Of a DNA stretch of 64,000 nt, positions 23,104-34,985 are shown piece after piece. Source of the DNA: Beroe forskalii (Eukaryota > Ctenophora > Nuda > Beroida > Beroidae); the NCBI GenBank assembly GCA_011033025.1, contig WFMF01000037.1, positions 620,001 to 684,000 on the forward strand, written 5' to 3'. A model generated the notes under the pieces. It worked only from the letters and a program-made list of their open reading frames with translations, ran no database searches and was not told the DNA's origin. A program made the position numbers and the translations under genes. Each line of letters starts with the position of its first letter. The first letter of the stretch is position 1.

Positions 23104-26100
23104 GGGCCTGCTAGTGTTTCATATAAAAAGCAATGTCATGCCATGAAGCAATTTTACAATAAACAAATAAGAAGTTATTCAATGTGATGAAATTCATTTT
23201 AACTTTTCACAATGACAAAATATCAGGTGGTTTCATCATTCCACATCAATCGATTGGACTGATCAAATGAAAAACATGCAAAATATACTTTTATGATGAC
23301 TTCTGCACAAAACAGCAAGTGCAAGCAATTGTGTGCATTCTTTAAATGCATTCTTTATCAATTCATTTGATTGACCCTGAACAATGCAGGTGCCTCAAAA
23401 TTGATAAAAAACGCTGAAAAGTCCGTAAAAATAGTCAAATAAACATCCACAAAATGGTAAAATATATAGAAAAATACAAATAGAAAAATATGCAATTTTA
23501 TTTATCAAGTATAAATATTGATAACTTCCTTCTTGGGTACAAAAGGGTTAGTTTTAAATTCATTGAACTTAAGTTTGTTTTCTCAAATAGTTATTGCCCT
23601 CAATTTTTTCACGAACAACTGTTGCAGTTGACAAATACCAAATTACAAGTGAAAGTTAAGATGAATGGGGCTGGAGCAGGCATTTGTTTGTTCAGCCCCA
23701 TTCAGTTCAGGTTAACAATTATATAGTAAGTTGCTTTGCAACTAAACGACGATGCAGAATACTATTTACTTGAGTTGCACGGCTCGCTTTGCTAAAACGT
23801 ATATCCCTGTTTGTGTTGCGCGGCCTCAAAACAGTAAGGGGAAGCGCCGCGCGCGCAGCCCCCCATGGGCTTAGGAAGGCTCGCTTAGTCGCTTTCTCAG
23901 GGATTCGATCGGGGAGCACGGCGCTTATACGCACACCTTCCTAAACACGTATAGGAAGGTAAGCGTAGGTAAGCGCCGTGCCGCCGCGCGCCGCACGTAG
24001 GGTAGAGCGGGCTTACGATAAATTTAGAAATTAGAAAACGCTCACCTTGCTGGACGTTTTCACTTTTCTGGAATTCTGAGCCACTTTTTTCGAGTCTGGG
24101 CATCACAAGTACGGAGGGGGCCAGGCAACGCGACGCACACCTATACGCTATGCAGGCTTTTCTTGCTAAAACGTATATCCCTGGTCTGCGTTGCGGCGCT
24201 CCCTCGTAAAGTTAGCGCGGCGCGGCGCACACCGGGCTTAGGAAGGAACCTAAGCCCGCATGCGATATTCATACGCGCGCGACTTGCAACACGTATCGTC
24301 GCGCGGCGCTTCCTCAAAAATGGAAGCGCGTGGCACGTTACTACCTTTGCGGGCTTAGGAAGCGCGGGGCGCTTCCAAGGAAGTGCACAGCGCAACGCAA
24401 ACAGGGGCATACTTGTTTAGCAATACGGGCTTAGGAAAAGTATGCACACAGCGCTTCAAAACAGGGAAGCTTGTGTGTTTCACATTTCAACTCTTTTTAC
24501 AGTCCAATTGATCAGGATGGCTAACATCCAAAACATAAACAGAGAGTAAGACTAAGACTTCATATCCATCCATTCATTTCATTACAGAGTTTTACTGTTT
24601 CATTGTATTGCCTGTAATAAAGATGGGGCTACTTTAATTGAATTTTAACACATGATAATATGATATTTCTTATGCCTGAAATGGTATTGAAGTTAACTTT
24701 TTATGCCAATTAATTCTTGAATCTATAAAGCTTTTAAGTGACACTTGTCAGGGATTCACGGCATGTAATCAAGCCTCAGGTATATTGTCAGCATGATATA
24801 AAAACATATATACATATTTGAATTAAAAAGAAAACTTTCTTCAAGACATCAATCTGCAACTTATTAAGTTATTTAGGGGGGGGGGCAGGGGGGGGATTTG
24901 AGATATGAGTGTTGGCCAGGATGGCCATGGCGTGTACCAACATTTTGATGGTGGTCATCAGTCCATAGGTCCAACATTGCCCATGTGAGGCCTTGGAGCT
25001 AAATTGGTGTCCAAAAAGTCGAAATTTAACCTGTTGGAGATAGAGCTTAGCTTTTGATTGCATTCAATTTTTCTCGACGAGCTGATCATTTTTGTGTATT
25101 TGTTTGTCAAAATCAGATCAAAAATAGCCAAGTTATGCCCATGCAAAGTGGTGTGCCAAAGTGGCAGTTGGCCTATTTTGGGTCTTAAGATGGCCACATT
25201 TTTGGAGATATGAACTTCAAACTTGTTTTGCTCATCATTTAGATCAAAATTGATGGGCAAACCAATTTTTAAGTTAATTGGACCTTATTTGGCCATTTTA
25301 GCCCATAAAAACCTTCAAAAATCCACTAAATCGCTGATATCTCAGTTTGTGCTTTTGCCCAAATGGACTTTATGCTTTTCGTTATAACTCTTCCATTTTT
25401 ATGTTATGCCTAATGAAGAGGCACGATAGTATTATATCCACTAAATCGCTGATATCTCAGTTTGCGCTTTTGCCCAAATGGACTTTATGCTTTTCATTAT
25501 AACTCTTCCATTTTTATGTTATGCCTACATGAAGAGGCACGATAGTATTATATTCAAGTATTTACTATTGCCAGATTTAATAATAATAATAATCTTCCAT
25601 TTTTCAATGTTTCTGCATGAAATTTTCGGAATCGCTTTGAAACTAAATTTCGCACTTATGTTACTAAGTGAAATTTTGAGTTCTCACTCCAAAAATTTTT
25701 TATGGCCATTGGAGCAAAAATCCCTGGGGATTTTTGCCCCGATGGCCAAAAAAATTTTGGGGGCTGAACTCAAAATTTTGCTTAGTAACTTATATAAATC
25801 AACAATTAAAGAATAAATCCTTTAAAACACATCAATCTGCAAGACTTTTCTCCAACTCTGGACTTGTTGTTTTATTAACTTTGACACAATTTCTTGAGAA
25901 ATACTATGAAAGAACAGCCAAATCCAAATGAGTCACACCTAGATGATGTGCTTAGTTCTCTGTGCAACTAAGCGGTAACTTTCTTAAGAGGCATTCCACA
26001 GCCTTTGCCCATCAATTATGACCTAAACGATGAGCAAAACAAGTTTGAAGCTCATATCTCTAAAAATGTGGCCAAAATGGCCATCTTAAGGCCCAAAATA

Positions 26101-26236
26101 GGCCAACTGCCACTTTGGCACGTGCACTTTGCATGGGCATAACTTGGGCATTTTTCATCCAATTTTGACAAACAAATACACAAAAATGATCAGCTCGTCG
26201 AGAAAAATTGAATGCAATCAAAAGCTAAGCTCTATC

Positions 26237-27580
26237 TGGTCTCAACAGCTCATCCCTTAGTATTTTGTTCAAAACTGTGGTGTTAACAAAGTTACTATAT
26301 GGTGCCCCTATCTGGCTGTCTGGAAATGAAAATGTGTTCAAAAACTTCATGAGTAGAGCTCTCCTAAAGATGACTGGTGCCCAATTCTTTCCAGCAAAGA
26401 ATATATCTCACTTGATGCTCGGAATTCCCCCTCTTGAACTGTTAAACAAAAGAGTTACAATTAAGTTCCTCTTAAAGTGTCTCAGTCAACAAGATGATGT
26501 TTCAGCTCGCATCTTACAAATTGAGTCAACACCAGGACATAGATTCTAGTCAGACACAAGAACTCAAAGTATTCTGAAAGAAAAGCACTCTATTAATGCT
26601 GGTGACAGCCGTTTGAGCCACATATGTCTTGACCAGTTTCAGCCAAAACAACTGTTATACCACAAAAACGAGGTGCTTAAACATGTCTGTAAGGAATGGG
26701 ACACTGAGCTTTCCAGTAACATGGATCTTATCTGTAAGAACGATGTTTATAGAATTGATGAAGAAGAAAAAGAAAGAACAGAAGTTGCCTTAAAGAAACT
26801 CATATGTTCATATGAGGCCACTCAAAACACAATATTCCAAAGGACAAGTAAACGACTCCATAACACACAGGTGGCAGACTTTTTACATGGACATTGTTTA
26901 CATTTCCAAGATTTTGCATTTTCTGTAGAGAAGGCTGACAAATCAAGGTTTGTTCCTACCTGTATTGAATGTGGTTTGCTACCAGATTCACCCTACCATC
27001 AAGTGTTGGAATGTAGCTGTTTTGAATCAGTCTTCAGAAGTGCAATTTTGAAAGATGCAGCAAGTTACGAAATAAACTTTCACATACCAATTCTGTTCAA
27101 CAGAACACTGGATGAAAGTCTTCAAACGACATTGGAGCTTGTAGGATATAACTATGAGGCTGTACTTTGCACTGATGCATCTGTGTTAAGAAAAAACTTC
27201 TGTAAACAAGTTGAACATATTTGTGGGACCAGCTCCTTTTCCGATCAGCTCCTTGGGTAATTTACAACATAATCCGGAATCCCAACACATATTATCATAT
27301 CTGAATTTTGGACTGATGTGTTTTGTTGAATGATACCTGTGTTATGTATCTTTTTGAGTATTTTAAGTAATGCCTTTTCACAAATGAAACTTAAAACTGG
27401 GCTATAATTTTATAAGAATGTTTTCTTAAATAACATTTTCATTTTAGCCTACAAATAGAGGCAGGTGTGCCATAGGTTTTTAGGTATTTATTAAGACTGG
27501 TATATATTTGAACTGTGTCTTAAGTATAGGTATTTGGTGTATGGCACACTTTATCTTGAGAAATAATTAATTAATTAATT
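26237..27580 (+). pseudogene. Second, 5'-truncated LINE fragment in the right arm
   Basis: Two plus-strand frames (26265-26549 and 26613-27260) read in order but are separated by a stop and frame change. They encode only the region after the reverse transcriptase: LYGAPIWLSGNENVFKNFMS, then CIECGLLPDSPYHQVLEC, ending SFSDQLLG. They align along their whole length with the C-terminal half of the LINE at 18101-20026, at moderate identity. It ends in a (TAAT)n tail at about 27566-27582, the same tail type. It split the nested foldback at a site whose uninterrupted form is at about 2846-2856 in the left arm. I see no target duplication, at most a one- or two-base loss. Confidence 0.8.
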
Positions 27581-30209
27581 ATCAGAAAAAAAATCGATTT
27601 TCGGACACCATTTTTGCTCTGAGGCCTCACATGGGCAATGTTGGACCTATGGACTCAAGACCACTGTCAAAATGTTGGTACATGCCCTGGCCATCCTGGC
27701 CAACTCATATCTCAAATTTGTGTTTTCCAAAATGTGAGGGGTGAACCCCCCCCCTTAATGATATGCTGCTCTGATCTGATTTGAATCCATTATTGCATTG
27801 TAAGTGTCTCACTATAGGATCCCCCTCAGTCAAGGCTTTAAGCAATCAAGTTCAACATGCTGCTCTATAATTTTATTTTCATGCATATTTTTAGACAATT
27901 AGATCACAATGTTGAATGTATGTATATTAAGTAGTTTTAAATTATTAATAAATCACAATAATATGAGGTTTCTTATCAATTAAATATGATTTAAGAGGGC
28001 TTTCATTAGCAATTTTAAATTGAAAATTCTAATCACTTTTTAAGTTGAAATAAAATCAATTGTGCAAATGCTGGTCTGTACTGTTGTAAAATATTGAAAT
28101 ATTGTTTCATTGAAATATTGTTTTCATTGAAATAATCAGGGAATTACTCATGTCTAATGAAGCAAGTTGTTCAGGAGTTAATAACTCTTGGAAAAATCAT
28201 AAAGAATATAGTGATAGGAGTCAACTTGAGAAGGTGAGACTCACTTCAATTTTTCCACAGGAATAATAAATATTTTGATTTTTCTGTTATAATTGAGGGG
28301 GCCGGGGGAGGGTGGGGGGATCTGAGGTTGATTTTAGGTCTTTTGTTGTTTCTGATAGAGGAGAACGCGAGCTACCATTAGGTTTTTACCCCATGGAAAA
28401 ATATTGTTCCTAGCGAAAGTTATGAATTTTTCAAATCGCAAGTTCGCCTGTAATTCGTGCAAACTTATGACAAAATTTGCAGAAAATTAACTCTAAAATT
28501 ATACTCCTCCTACAAATTTTGAGATAGACCCTTGAAACTTGGTAGTTTTTGATTTAGACCTCAGAAGTGAAAATATTGATTTTTGAAATCCAAAAATCAC
28601 CAATTTTGATAATTTTGTGACAGGAGCTAACTTTGAAAATTCATATTTGTTTCTAGCTGAAGTTTTGAATTTTTCAAATCGCCCTTTTGCCTGTAATTAT
28701 AGTGCTCGCATGAACTTCCGACAGGATTTGTCGAAAATCAACTTTAAAATCTATCTCCTCCTACAGTTTCTGAGGAAAACCCTTGAAACTTGGTAGTTAT
28801 GTTCTAGGGCATAAAACAAAAGCTTCATGTGAGCCGATTTTTGATTTAGGCCTCAGAAATGAAAATATGAATTTTCAAAGCTAGCTCCTGTCCCAAAAAT
28901 GGTTGAAAATGACAATTTTCAAATTTCAAAAAATGATATTTTCACTTCTGAGGCCTAAATCAAAAATCGAATTTGAATTTGAATTTGAATATAAGTTTTA
29001 TAGCATATTTGCAACAATATATTTTCAATAATCTATATGAAGAAGCTTCTTGACTGTGCTGAAGGAAAGCACTCAGTCAATCACTAGGACTGTTAACAAG
29101 GCCACCAACTAAAGGCATAAAAATAGAATATTAAATCATATTCATTAAAAAGTTAAAAGTTGTACTCTCTTAACAGTACATACTGGAGAAAGTATTTAAC
29201 TTGCATGAAAGTTGTGTTTTATGCCCTAGAACATACCAAGTTTCATGGGTTTTTCTCAGAAACTGTAGGAGGAGATGGACCAGATGGAACTTTATCTTCC
29301 CTACACTGGATAAAGACATTGATGAACTTAATTTCCTTGATGAACTTGGAGCTTCTGAAACTAACACAATACATCTTGCGGTTGGGGGAGCGTTGGGGGC
29401 CCTCAAATGCATTCAACCCCACAACACGGTTTGAAGTCCATGTGCCACAGTGCTAGTTTTCAGTACACCATATCATTTTTGGCGTATCATGCTTTATTTG
29501 GATCTGCCTAGCTCTCTGATGAATGCATTTCTTTCATCGATCTGGTCAAAGACTATGGTTGGAGTTGTTGGAGAGTTCTGTGGCTTGACTACAAAGATGA
29601 CTGTATTTGTTCTACAAAGATAAATTTTAAAGTTGATTTTCGGCAAATCGCGTCAGAAGTTTGCATGCCCCCTACAGGCAAAATAGCAATTTGAAAATTT
29701 CATAACTTTGGCTATGAAAAATATTTTTTATGCGGTAGAAACCTACTGGTAGATATAGATGGGGTTCAGCTTTATCAGAAACAACAAAAAACCGACCCCC
29801 CCGGCCCCCTTAAAACAAGGCCAGTTAAAAAAAGGCCAGCTAAATGAAGAACAATAAGGTATGTGCCAAAAATTGATTTTTGAGGCAGAGGGAAGGCCAA
29901 ATTTTGACTCAGTTTTTGAATACTTTTATACTTCAAGTTCAAAGCATCTGTTTTTTAACAAGTCGTATGCAAACATATCTATTGTGCACATTTTAAGCTG
30001 AAAAAGAAGTCTCTACGACCTTCCCAGGCCAAGATAGACCTTTTCTATATTATGCCTTGGCTACCACTAATCAAAAAATCAATAAGGGGGGGGGGGGAAG
30101 GCCCCCTTAGTTTTGAAAAGGCACCCTCTAGAAAAGTGTTTGAGGGGCCTTGGGTCTACCTAGGATTTTCTCAAAAATTTGAACATCAAATGGCAGTAAG
30201 AAATTTTCT

Positions 30210-30246
30210 GTCTAACTGAACTTAATTTAATTAAGTTCAGTTAGAC
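30210..30246. repeat. 16-bp perfect hairpin near the palindrome end
   Basis: GTCTAACTGAACTTAA (30210-30225) pairs with its complement at 30231-30246 over a 5-base loop. In the left arm the corresponding hairpin (119-182) keeps its outer stem but has a loop enlarged by about 30 bases. Confidence 0.8.
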
Positions 30247-30307
30247 ATAAAATTTCTTTAGATCTCCTCTTCTAACAGTTATCAATTAATAAAACATGAT
30301 TTTACTT

Positions 30308-30394
30308 GCCTTGGTTCAGACAGGGAAAATTAAGACAAATGACACAATTGACAATTGTGTCATTTGTCTTAATTTTCCCTGTCTGAACCAAGGC
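30308..30394. repeat. Perfect 87-bp palindrome at the outer right edge
   Basis: 43 bases (30308-30350) are followed by one central base (30351) and their exact complement (30352-30394). The arm tips contain GCCTTGGTTCAGACAGGG. The right flank then continues into the 37-bp direct repeat (30379-30415) shared with positions 1-37, and a partial second copy of GGGTAGCACTAATT. A perfect palindrome this long could extrude a cruciform and is a plausible breakpoint of the giant inversion. Confidence 0.9.
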
Positions 30395-30833
30395 TTTTTG
30401 GGTAGCACTAATTTTGGGTAGCACTAATTGTAACTGAGATAATGGGACAAATTTAAGTCAAAAAGTGAATCGGGACAGGGAAAATTGGGAGAAATGAGAC
30501 AGAAACAAGTGCATGTTATGTTACTCAAGATTAAGATGAAACTAGAATCAAGTGATTGCATGGTTTTCAATAGCAATTTGTTTTTTATTTTGTCTTTTTC
30601 ATCAATTTTCATCAGAATTTATATTAATTATAAGCTGGAGATCATAGGTATAAATTCTCAAGACAAAATAACCTCCCCAGGATGTTGCAATTCTTTTATT
30701 CTTTTTTTCCTTTCTTTAACACAGGTTACTTGCTACCTTAAGTTATACTAATGTTACCAACAATCCATCTTGAAATCCATGAAATCCATGAAATTCTTGA
30801 ACTCCAATTTAAAAAAATCCATTGACTTTGGAC
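30395..30833. other. AT-rich flank without a gene
   Basis: The open frames (30485-30751 plus, 30424-30612 minus) are low-complexity and unsupported. The (AAT)n tract at 30834-30851 marks the 3' end of the next LINE. Confidence 0.5.
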
Positions 30834-31049
30834 AATAATAATAATAATAAGTTATATTTATAATTTATGGTGGCACAACTTCTATCACACTCAGGTGTGC
30901 CACAAAAACATAACTGTCAAGATTACATAAACAGTGGTCAAGTATGTTAAAAATGCTAATCAGTTTCATTAGGTCAAAAATTCAGAAATAAAATTATACC
31001 TAATTTGCACTGTTTAATGAACAACAACTAAATGGATATCTAATGTTAA

Positions 31050-32195
31050 CTAATGTTCTTTATATGTTTCTAAAAATAAATGAGTCTTCAAAGCAGTTTT
31101 GAAAGCTACAATATCAGAACAGTGCTTAACATGTAAGGGTAGCATGTTCCACAACTTAGGCCCAGCCTTCGAAAAACACCTATCACCATAACTAGTGAGC
31201 ATCTTAGGTTCCTTTAATTGCACATTTGATCCCAAAATATTAGCATAATTCAAATCTGATGAAAGATATTCTGGACCGAGACTGTTCAAACACTTGAATA
31301 CTAATAAAAGTATCTTGTATGTAATCCGTTGCTTTACGGGAAGCCAATGAAGTTCATTTAGAGTGTTGCCTACATGATTGTGTTTGTATAGTCCAACAAC
31401 ACTCTTTGCAGCAGCATTCTGTATCCGCTGAAGCTCTGATAGTGTGTCTTCATTAATACCATAGAGCAAGGCATTGCAGTAGTCGAGTTTGCAGGCAACA
31501 AGGCTATTGATTATGAGTTTCACTTGGTCTGTGTCAAACAAAAACTTACGCTTATTGATGTTGCGCAGCATTCTGAAAGAGTCCTGTTTAACTCGGGTTA
31601 CATGATTTTTGAAGCTCAGACTTTCATCAAACAGTACTCCAAGGTTCTTGGCAGTACTAGAGAATCTCACACAAATGCCACCTGGCAGGAAAACACCATT
31701 GATAGAGATATTCTTGAGGATGTTGGGTGGTGCAAAGACAATGATCTGTGTTTTACCAGGGTTAAGTTGGAGACAGTATTTGATCATCCATTCTTGTATG
31801 GTTTTGAAGCATGTTAAGATACAGGAGTTGAGAAAAACAGCTTGTTCAGTAGGCTTGAATGTCTTGTACACCTGTTGGTCATCAGCATATCCATGAACAT
31901 TGAACCCAGTACTTTTTATGACACCATAGAGTGACCTAACATAAATGTTGAATAGTACTGGTCCAAGAACACTACCCTGGGGGACACCAAACATGAGTCC
32001 AATTTCATCAGATGTGCTCGAACCTAGGCGTGTTCGTTGGGCTCTACCAGTCAGGAATGATCTGAACCATTTTAATGCAGTTCCTCTAATCTTGATTTCA
32101 TCATGCAGAATTTTCAAAAGTACATTGTGTGACACAGTATCAAATGCTGCACTCAAGTCCAACATTAATAACACAGACAAGTGTACAATGTACAT
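31050..32195 (-). pseudogene. L2-like LINE reverse transcriptase, 5'-truncated
   Basis: Encodes the palm and thumb of a non-LTR reverse transcriptase: LDLSAAFDTVSH (motif A), GVPQGSVLGPVLFNIY (motif B) and YADDQQVY (motif C, intact catalytic pair). The typical L2-type tail follows: QRIQNAAAKSVVG, LHWLPVKQRITYKILLLVFK, CFSKAGPKLWNMLP and FKTALKTHLF. The frame is intact for 381 residues, but the finger region and all upstream parts (endonuclease, ORF1) are missing, so homology begins at about 32180. A short (AAT)n tract at 30834-30851 closes the 3' side. It is probably a dead-on-arrival insertion made fairly recently, judged by the uninterrupted frame. Confidence 0.88.
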
Positions 32196-32398
32196 TTTAT
32201 TGTTGTGTCCTCACTTCAGCAAGTCATAAAAGTATGATCAACCATAAATAATATTCTTAAATCACTAGATTAACAGGTTAACAGAATCAATGTGATTGAT
32301 AAATCATTGAATTTTTATAAAGAACTGGTTATACTGAGCAAAATCAATGAGTAGATTCATTCTTTTCAATTAATTGAGCCTGTAAATTCCTTTTTCAG

Positions 32399-32533
32399 GG
32401 GCTTGTAAAAGAAGAAACTGATGTCTCTTCAGGAAACATTGTTGAGGGCTTGTTAGAGATTGTGAATATGATAACTGATAACCCTGGCCTTAAAAATGAT
32501 CTTCAGAATATTTTCAAGAATCGAGAAGATTAG
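32399..32533 (+). CDS. Possible terminal exon, unrecognised protein
   Basis: A pyrimidine-rich tract ending TTTTTCAG (32391-32398) precedes 44 open codons closed by TAG at 32531-32533. The product is acidic and helical-looking (GLVKEETDVSSG near its start, NDLQNIFKNRED at its end). I do not recognise a domain. The following 340 bases are AT-rich without a clear polyadenylation signal. It may belong with the candidate exon at 32879-33012 as alternative ends of one plus-strand gene, whose remainder would lie outside or be lost to the neighbouring LINE. Codon-like composition and a good acceptor are the only support. Confidence 0.35.
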   Translation, partial: GLVKEETDVSSGNIVEGLLEIVNMITDNPGLKNDLQNIFKNRED

Positions 32534-32878
32534 GAACATCAAAGAGACAACATCAAACCAGGCAAAGTTTGAGTAAATCTTAATGCCCTGATAAAAATGA
32601 TAATGCATGGAATGCATTCTGTTCTGTTATTTATATGATTTCATCTTTCAACTCATTCATGTTTTGATCATGAATAGTTATTAAATCTTGCCAGAAAGCC
32701 AACCCGGGCTAACTTTCATCTTATAGAAATACATACAATTTGAATGTTCTTCCTGGTATCTTGTACTTGGGACTACCTATTGATGGACTATTCTGTAATC
32801 TGTACAGTAGTTGAGTACTGAGTAGTCTATGCAAATGAAATTTCATGTGATGAATTTTTATTGGTTGCCATTCCTAAG
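32534..32878 (+). other. Spacer or intron between two candidate exons
   Basis: AT-rich, no open frame of note. It ends in the acceptor-like TTGCCATTCCTAAG at 32865-32878. Confidence 0.35.
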
Positions 32879-33012
32879 GTTCAAAGAAAAGCAGTAAATC
32901 AAAAAATAGACGTGTTGAAAATGAAAAATTCATTCCCTTGATGAATAATAAAAGAAAGGCAGTGACAGAACAACCTTCTACAAAAGAGATGCCAGCATCA
33001 GAGGATATAGAC
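32879..33012 (+). CDS. Possible internal exon, Lys/Ser-rich
   Basis: Bounded by an acceptor (CCTAAG, 32873-32878) and a strong donor GAC|GTAAGT (33013-33018). One frame is open throughout. It encodes a basic, serine/lysine-rich stretch (SKKSSKSKNRRVENEKFIPL at its start) followed by a more acidic end. The exon needs one base from an upstream exon and ends in phase 0. No domain is recognised. It resembles a disordered nuclear linker, which is inference from composition only. Confidence 0.4.
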
Positions 33013-33184
33013 GTAAGTTGTCCAAATACACTCACTTGTTGATTAATCTGACGGTAATTTATTAGGTTTAAAGGGAGCTAGGGGTCCTGAAGTGAGAAGT
33101 TTTCATGTAATTACATTAGATTATCAACAATTTTTTTGGTCCACATTTCAATAAAAAACAAAAGTTGTATTATGCTGACATAAT

Positions 33185-34560
33185 TCCCGCCCTGGCCAGG
33201 GCGGTAACCCCCTGCATATCAGAAAAATAAAAAGAAATAGAGAGTCAGGACCTATCTAGAACGATTCGTCGTAAAATTTTAGGTCTAGAACAACCGTTCT
33301 TATAGATACGCGTATACTTAAATCGCACGCTACAGTAACGTAACTGGCCAGGGCTATATATGAGAGAATTCAGTGTCACAGGAGTTTATATATATAATAA
33401 TAAGATAATTTGACCCAATTTAAATCGATGAGATCTCAAGTTCTACAAATGGTAGAGACATGATCGAGGTCACGTTTGTAGATCTAAGATGGGGGAATTG
33501 CATTAGGCTATAAAAGAAGTTCTGGTGACGTCATTATGACGTCATTATGACGTCATCAACTTAGCGAAATTTTACTGCTTTTGGCGAAAATAGGTCGTTT
33601 CGAGCGCATTTTTCACCAGAAGGAATGGAATAGCTCAAAAATTTTGAAAAATCTTTGGTTGGAAATTTAAGAGCTTTCAGAAAATCATACTGATCATTGG
33701 GCTATCTCGATTTTCATCGAGATATACGCGATTTTCTAAGGTGCGGTGAAAAATCGATGTCAAAATTTTAGGACAAAACTTTAATGAGTGAGATGTCAAG
33801 AACTACGACTTATCTTGAGATGAGATCGGCCAAAGTATGTTGTACTAAGGCGGAATTTCTTATAGGCTATATGGGAAGATGGTTTGAGCCTATTTGGGTG
33901 CTGTGATGACGTCATCAAAATCGCGTAAAACCACTAAAATAGCGTATTTTGCGATAAAATGCTATTTTGCGCTACTTTGAACATCTCTAACTGAGAGTTT
34001 TCATCGGAATATGTTTTACTTCGATATTTTGCTTTTAGACCTCGAGATTTAGCTATAAAACGAGTTTCAAGGTGATCAGTCGAAATATGTTGTCATGCGA
34101 AGCCTCTAAAAATTGAGCCGCAAAATGGTTGAAATTATGTTAATGATGAAAAATTGTACTTTAGCCTTATTCTGTGTTACGATGACGAACTAATAATGGT
34201 TTCTTCATGTCTCGCAGTTACTAAATGTGGGAAATATACGATGAAATAGTGAATCACGTGAGTTCACGTGGACGTTTTGTAAATTAGGTGATTTAAATAA
34301 ATTGATATTTACACGCGATTTTCGACTTGATAACGTTGAAATGGGTTCAAATACGACTAATGCACGAAGAATTAGATCTAGGTGCTACATTTCAGCACGT
34401 GAGTTCACGTGGACGATTTGTAGAAATTAGAAATGGTCAATTCTAGTAATTCCAAGTTAGAATAACGTTGTTTCGGAATGCGTGGTTTAGTTACGTTAGT
34501 TCCAACCGAAAAAATGGACTGACGTCACCAAATCAGCAGGGGGTTACTACGACAACCGTC
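33185..34560. repeat. Repeat-like block with CCCTGGCCAGGG and GTAACCCCCTG ends
   Basis: It begins with the palindrome CGCCCTGGCCAGGGCG (about 33189-33204) and GTAACCCCCTG. Near its far end is the inverted CAGGGGGTTAC (about 34538-34548). Inside are two diverged copies, about 355 bases apart, of a segment with GAGATxTCAAG, GGCTATA and GTGATGACGTCATCA-like words (33412-33580, 33765-33930), plus three GACGTCATTAT repeats at 33525-33555 and paired GTGAGTTCACGTGGAC motifs at about 34258 and 34400. Probably a non-coding DNA transposon; the superfamily is unknown. Confidence 0.45.
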
Positions 34561-34985
34561 TCGGTTTTGGAGAGCCTATACCTAATAGAAAGTAAAACTT
34601 TTGAGCGATTCAAACTTTTCTTAGGGACTAACACAACAAAATTAAAATTTTGAATTTGCTCCTTCTAAAGATAAGAAAATTTGGCATGTTGATTAGACTG
34701 AATTCGCATTTCGCCCACGTGCCATTACATATATATGCTTTAATTCAAGTCCGTTAAGAGGAAAATAAAGCGCCTGAAAAAATGAGGCAATGAATGTCTC
34801 TCCTCATTGCTTTTCTTCACTCTGTGTAGTGTGTTGTCTCCTGCCGCATCATACTCACCAATCATCATTACATGAAATCTCTGGAACAATGAAACATGTT
34901 ATATACTAGGGCGTTCGAAATGATTGTCAATACAGGCATTAAATGACTGTTTACCGATCAGGATGTGTTTGTATTGGTAAAACTG
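34561..34985. other. No feature recognised before the gap
   Basis: Short frames only; the sequence stops at a run of N. Confidence 0.5.

Larger units (their letters stand above)
17742..23121 (-). mobile_element. 5.4-kb insertion carrying a LINE, with 9-bp target duplication
   Basis: TATAAAAAG occurs at 17733-17741 and again at 23122-23130, and only once (as CTTTTTATA) at the matching left-arm position 6084-6092. That is a target-site duplication plus empty site. On the minus strand the inserted DNA ends in a TTAA/ATTA-rich tail (17742-17755), as expected of a LINE 3' end. The LINE coding region fills 18101 to about 20345. The remainder (20345-23121) is not LINE coding sequence but repeat DNA including a TTAGGG-type array. 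The insertion is therefore either composite, or a LINE that itself received other DNA. Confidence 0.75.
17246..30308. repeat. Right arm of the giant imperfect palindrome
   Basis: Inverted copy of 58-6583, lengthened by insertions at 17742-23121 and about 26237-27580. Outside these, all left-arm landmarks appear in reverse order: the GC-rich block at about 23730-24485, the nested foldback at about 24894-27730, and the G/C-tipped foldback at about 28296-29810. Because the empty sites survive in the left arm, both insertions are younger than the palindrome. No host gene is seen. Confidence 0.85.

Noticed and set aside
1..30394. Large DNA virus or Maverick/Polinton
   Set aside because: Long inverted arms fit, but no polymerase B, integrase, ATPase, protease or capsid-like frame is present.
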